Origin: Bacillota bacterium | Lineage (GTDB): Bacteria > Bacillota > UBA994 > UBA5500 | Length of the DNA stretch: 64,000 nucleotides | Assembly (NCBI GenBank): GCA_023436245.1 | Contig: JAEZJZ010000037.1 | Span: 1 to 64,000, forward strand | Direction: 5' to 3' | Notes under the pieces: model-generated | The model's database searches: none | The model's input: only the letters and a program-made list of their open reading frames with translations | Told to the model about the DNA's origin: nothing | Shown: positions 62,147 to 64,000 of the stretch, piece after piece | Numbering within the stretch: position 1 is the stretch's first letter | How the letters are laid out: every line of letters starts with the position of its first letter | Position numbers and translations under genes: made by a program

Positions 62147-63552
62147 TCAATTATCCATCCCCAAGCGACCAGCGATGATGCGAGCGACATGCACTCCACT
62201 GGCGCTGGCCTGCGACAGGCCGCGGGTGACTCCGGCGCCGTCACCGATGGCAAACATCTGGGGCAACTCCGTCTCCAGCTCGCTGGATAGCTTCAGGCGG
62301 GAACTGTAGAATTTCACCTCCACGCCATAGAGCAAGGTGTCGTCGTTGGCAGTGCCAGGAGCGATCTTGTCCAGCGCCTCAATCATCTCGATGATGTTAT
62401 CCAGGTGGGCTTGGGCAGAACCAAGCTCAAGTCGCCGGGGGTGGCCTGCAGAGTGGGCTTGACGAAGCTTTGCTCCAGGCGGTGTTCGTTGGTGCGCCTT
62501 CCCTTGATCAGATCGCCATAGCGCTGCACCAACGCGCCACCTCCCAGCAGGTTGGAGAAAGAAGCGATGCGCTTCCCGTATTGATGGGGCTCGTTGAATG
62601 GGTGGGTGAAACGGTTGCTGACCAGCAGGGCGAAGTTCGTGTTTTTGCTGTGCAGTTTCTCATCGCGGTACGAGTGACCGTTAACTGTGACGATGCCGTC
62701 GTTGTTTTCGGCGACCACATGGCCTTTGGGATTCATGCAAAAAGTGCGCACCAGATCGCCGTACTGCTTGGTGCGGTAGACCAGTTTGGCCTCATACACT
62801 TCGTCGGTGATGTGCTGGAACACCTCAGCCGGCAGTTCCACCCGCACGCCAACATCAACCTGGTTGTTGAACATCCTGAGCCCTAGCTCTCGGCACTGAT
62901 CAGAGAACCACTCCGAGCCTGCCCTGCCGGGTGCGGCGATCAGGTAGCGAGCTTCCACTGACGCCAGATCACATTTGGCATCCAGCTCCAGCCGATAACC
63001 CGCGCCAATCGGGTGGATGCGCAACACGCGGCAATTGAAGACCATCTCCAGCCGCTCTCTCAGCTGTTCATAGATCTTCTGCAGGATCTGCAGATTGTTT
63101 TCTGTTCCGAGATGACGAACCTTGGCCTGCAACAGATGTAGATCATGCGCCAGGGCCAGGCGACTGAGCGCACTGCTGTGCGAGCTGTAGACCTCTGCCG
63201 GAGCGCCCAGTTGCAGGTTGATGCGATCAACATACTCGATCAAATCCATCACGTCGCTGTCGGGCAGGTAATCATGTAGCCAACCGCCGAACTCGGTGGT
63301 CAGATTATACTTTCCGTCCGAAAACGCACCGGCTCCACCAAATCCGCGCATGATCGCGCAAGGGTTGCAGCCGACGCAGCTCTTCACTTGCCGCAAGGCA
63401 ATCGGGCACTTGCGACTGTAGATATCCCGCCCTGCTTCCAGCATGATCATGGATAGGTTGGGCATGAGCTGAGACAGCTCATAAGCAGCGAAAATCGCGG
63501 CAGGACCTGCCCCAATGATCGCAACGTCATACTGTTGCTTGTTCACCTGCAT
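62147..63552 (-). pseudogene. FAD-dependent oxidoreductase, frameshifted near its C-terminus
   Basis: From the ATG at 63552 the protein reads VAIIGAGPAAIFAAYELSQL (FAD motif), then SCVGCNPCAIMRGFGGAGAF, and continues in frame to about 62412. There the frame changes. The final 80 residues (IEALDKIAPGTANDDTLLYG ... MFAIGDGAGVTRGLSQASAS) lie in the next frame down to 62147. Restoring one base near 62412 gives LPKRHLDNIIEMIEALD and a 468-residue protein of normal length for this clostridial FAD family. The lost C-terminus holds part of the FAD-binding GDGAG site, so the protein as written should be inactive. An assembly error is a strong alternative. Confidence 0.82.
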
Positions 63553-63874
63553 CGCCCCTTCCAAAGCTACTCTGTCAACCCCACAACTATCGTGCGGCGT
63601 CAAGTCTCAGTCCAATTGGCCGCGGGAGTAAACTTGCCCTACATTCTATAGTCTGGGACTCGACGCCCTACTAGTAACCCGCAAGCCGATGGGTATTATA
63701 CTTCACAGCCAGCAAAATGTACAATGACAGTTATGCCAGTTATGCGCGAAGGGATCGCTACGGCCAGCTTGGACTTTCTAGGACTGTGTAGATTACTGTT
63801 CTGATCGATACTCAGCCTGCCCTATTTGGCCTCCACCAAGATAAACTGGGGTTGAGCAGATGGGAGGGAATCAC
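63553..63874. other. Divergent intergenic region
   Basis: About 320 bp between the FAD gene and the last gene. No coding sequence is supported. A GGGAGGGAA ribosome site (63862-63870) precedes the last gene. A weak promoter-like pair, TTGGAC and ATTACT with 17-base spacing (from about 63769), is possible but not convincing. Confidence 0.4.
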
Positions 63875-64000
63875 ATGACTGCTACCATGAGGAGTTATCA
63901 AGGGCTGGAAGACTTCATCCGGGTGGGGGACTTTCTGACGGAGACTTATCGGAGCGAGCAGAGCAGCAATTGGCTGCAGGCGCGCTGGGAGTACATGCAC
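63875..64000 (+). CDS. GNAT-like acetyltransferase, 5-prime part only
   Basis: The first 42 codons of a gene that runs off the window (MTATMRSYQGLEDFIRVGDF, then LTETYRSEQSSNWLQARWEY). This matches the opening of GNAT-type proteins (an RSYQG-EDF-RV-FL segment and a final NW-RWEY-H), but the acetyl-CoA motif lies outside the window. ATG 63875 has GGGAGGG about 6 bases upstream. Confidence 0.55.
   Translation, partial: MTATMRSYQGLEDFIRVGDFLTETYRSEQSSNWLQARWEYMH

Noticed and set aside
1..64000. CRISPR arrays, tRNA, rRNA, integrase or transposase genes
   Set aside because: No regularly spaced direct repeats, no tRNA-like cloverleaf or rRNA sequence, and no DDE or tyrosine/serine recombinase motifs were noticed on either strand. 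A covariance-model scan would be needed to exclude small RNAs.

Overview
The window looks like a chromosomal segment of an anaerobic, fairly GC-rich Bacillota (Firmicutes) bacterium. The signs are strong AGGAGG-type ribosome binding sites, frequent TTG and GTG starts, S-layer-homology (SLH) anchoring, copper-amine-oxidase-like stalk domains, PadR/HAAS and CPBP membrane proteins, and a YhaN/YhaO pair. Selenium-handling genes and an Orange-Protein-type iron-sulfur/MinD cluster point to anaerobic redox metabolism. No rRNA, tRNA, CRISPR array or intact transposase was seen. All statements come from reading the sequence and from knowledge of the families; no database search was run.

Layout. 0-4 kb: a seven-gene minus-strand operon (Mrp-type ATPase, DUF5320, NifX-like, two ferredoxin-bearing MinD-type ATPases, NifX-like, DUF134 regulator) driven by a promoter bracketed by two 20-bp palindromes. 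4.4-7.2 kb: a plus-strand selenium/sulfur operon (yedE, a TusA-like protein, DUF3343, a cysteine-desulfurase-like enzyme). 7.2-11.4 kb: yhaN/yhaO-like repair nuclease. 11.5-16.2 kb: a bactofilin-like membrane protein, a CPBP protease, HAAS/PadR and an AlkZ-like winged-helix protein. 16.2-18.7 kb: an interrupted ORF with an in-frame TGA, a Phd/ParE toxin-antitoxin pair, a broken ABM gene and a Fic protein. 19-21.7 kb: a frameshifted secreted protein ending in a copper-amine-oxidase-like domain. 22-26.2 kb: an arsenic locus with two arsR genes, arsM, ACR3, an ArsP-like permease and a frameshifted thioredoxin-like gene. 26.4-31.5 kb: an accessory block with an ABM/zinc-ribbon cassette, HNH nuclease, GmrSD-type nuclease and two truncated genes. 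31.6-44 kb: a membrane protein and a 3670-residue subtilase with SLH domains. 44.4-48.9 kb: a second copy of the ABM/zinc-ribbon cassette beside a nuclease-like gene and a helicase-like fragment, then a TetR-regulated membrane protein. 49-62 kb: an epimerase, a 3065-residue surface protein, a zinc-ribbon membrane protein and a membrane-bound LuxR regulator. 62.1-64 kb: a frameshifted FAD oxidoreductase and the start of an acetyltransferase-like gene.

The most unusual organisation is the ABM/zinc-ribbon pair. It occurs twice in full (about 90 percent identical) and once as an ABM remnant, each time on the same strand just downstream of a nuclease or Fic gene. Three genes (near 20515, 23573 and 62412) are each broken by what looks like one missing base. 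Assembly error must be excluded before reading biology into those three.
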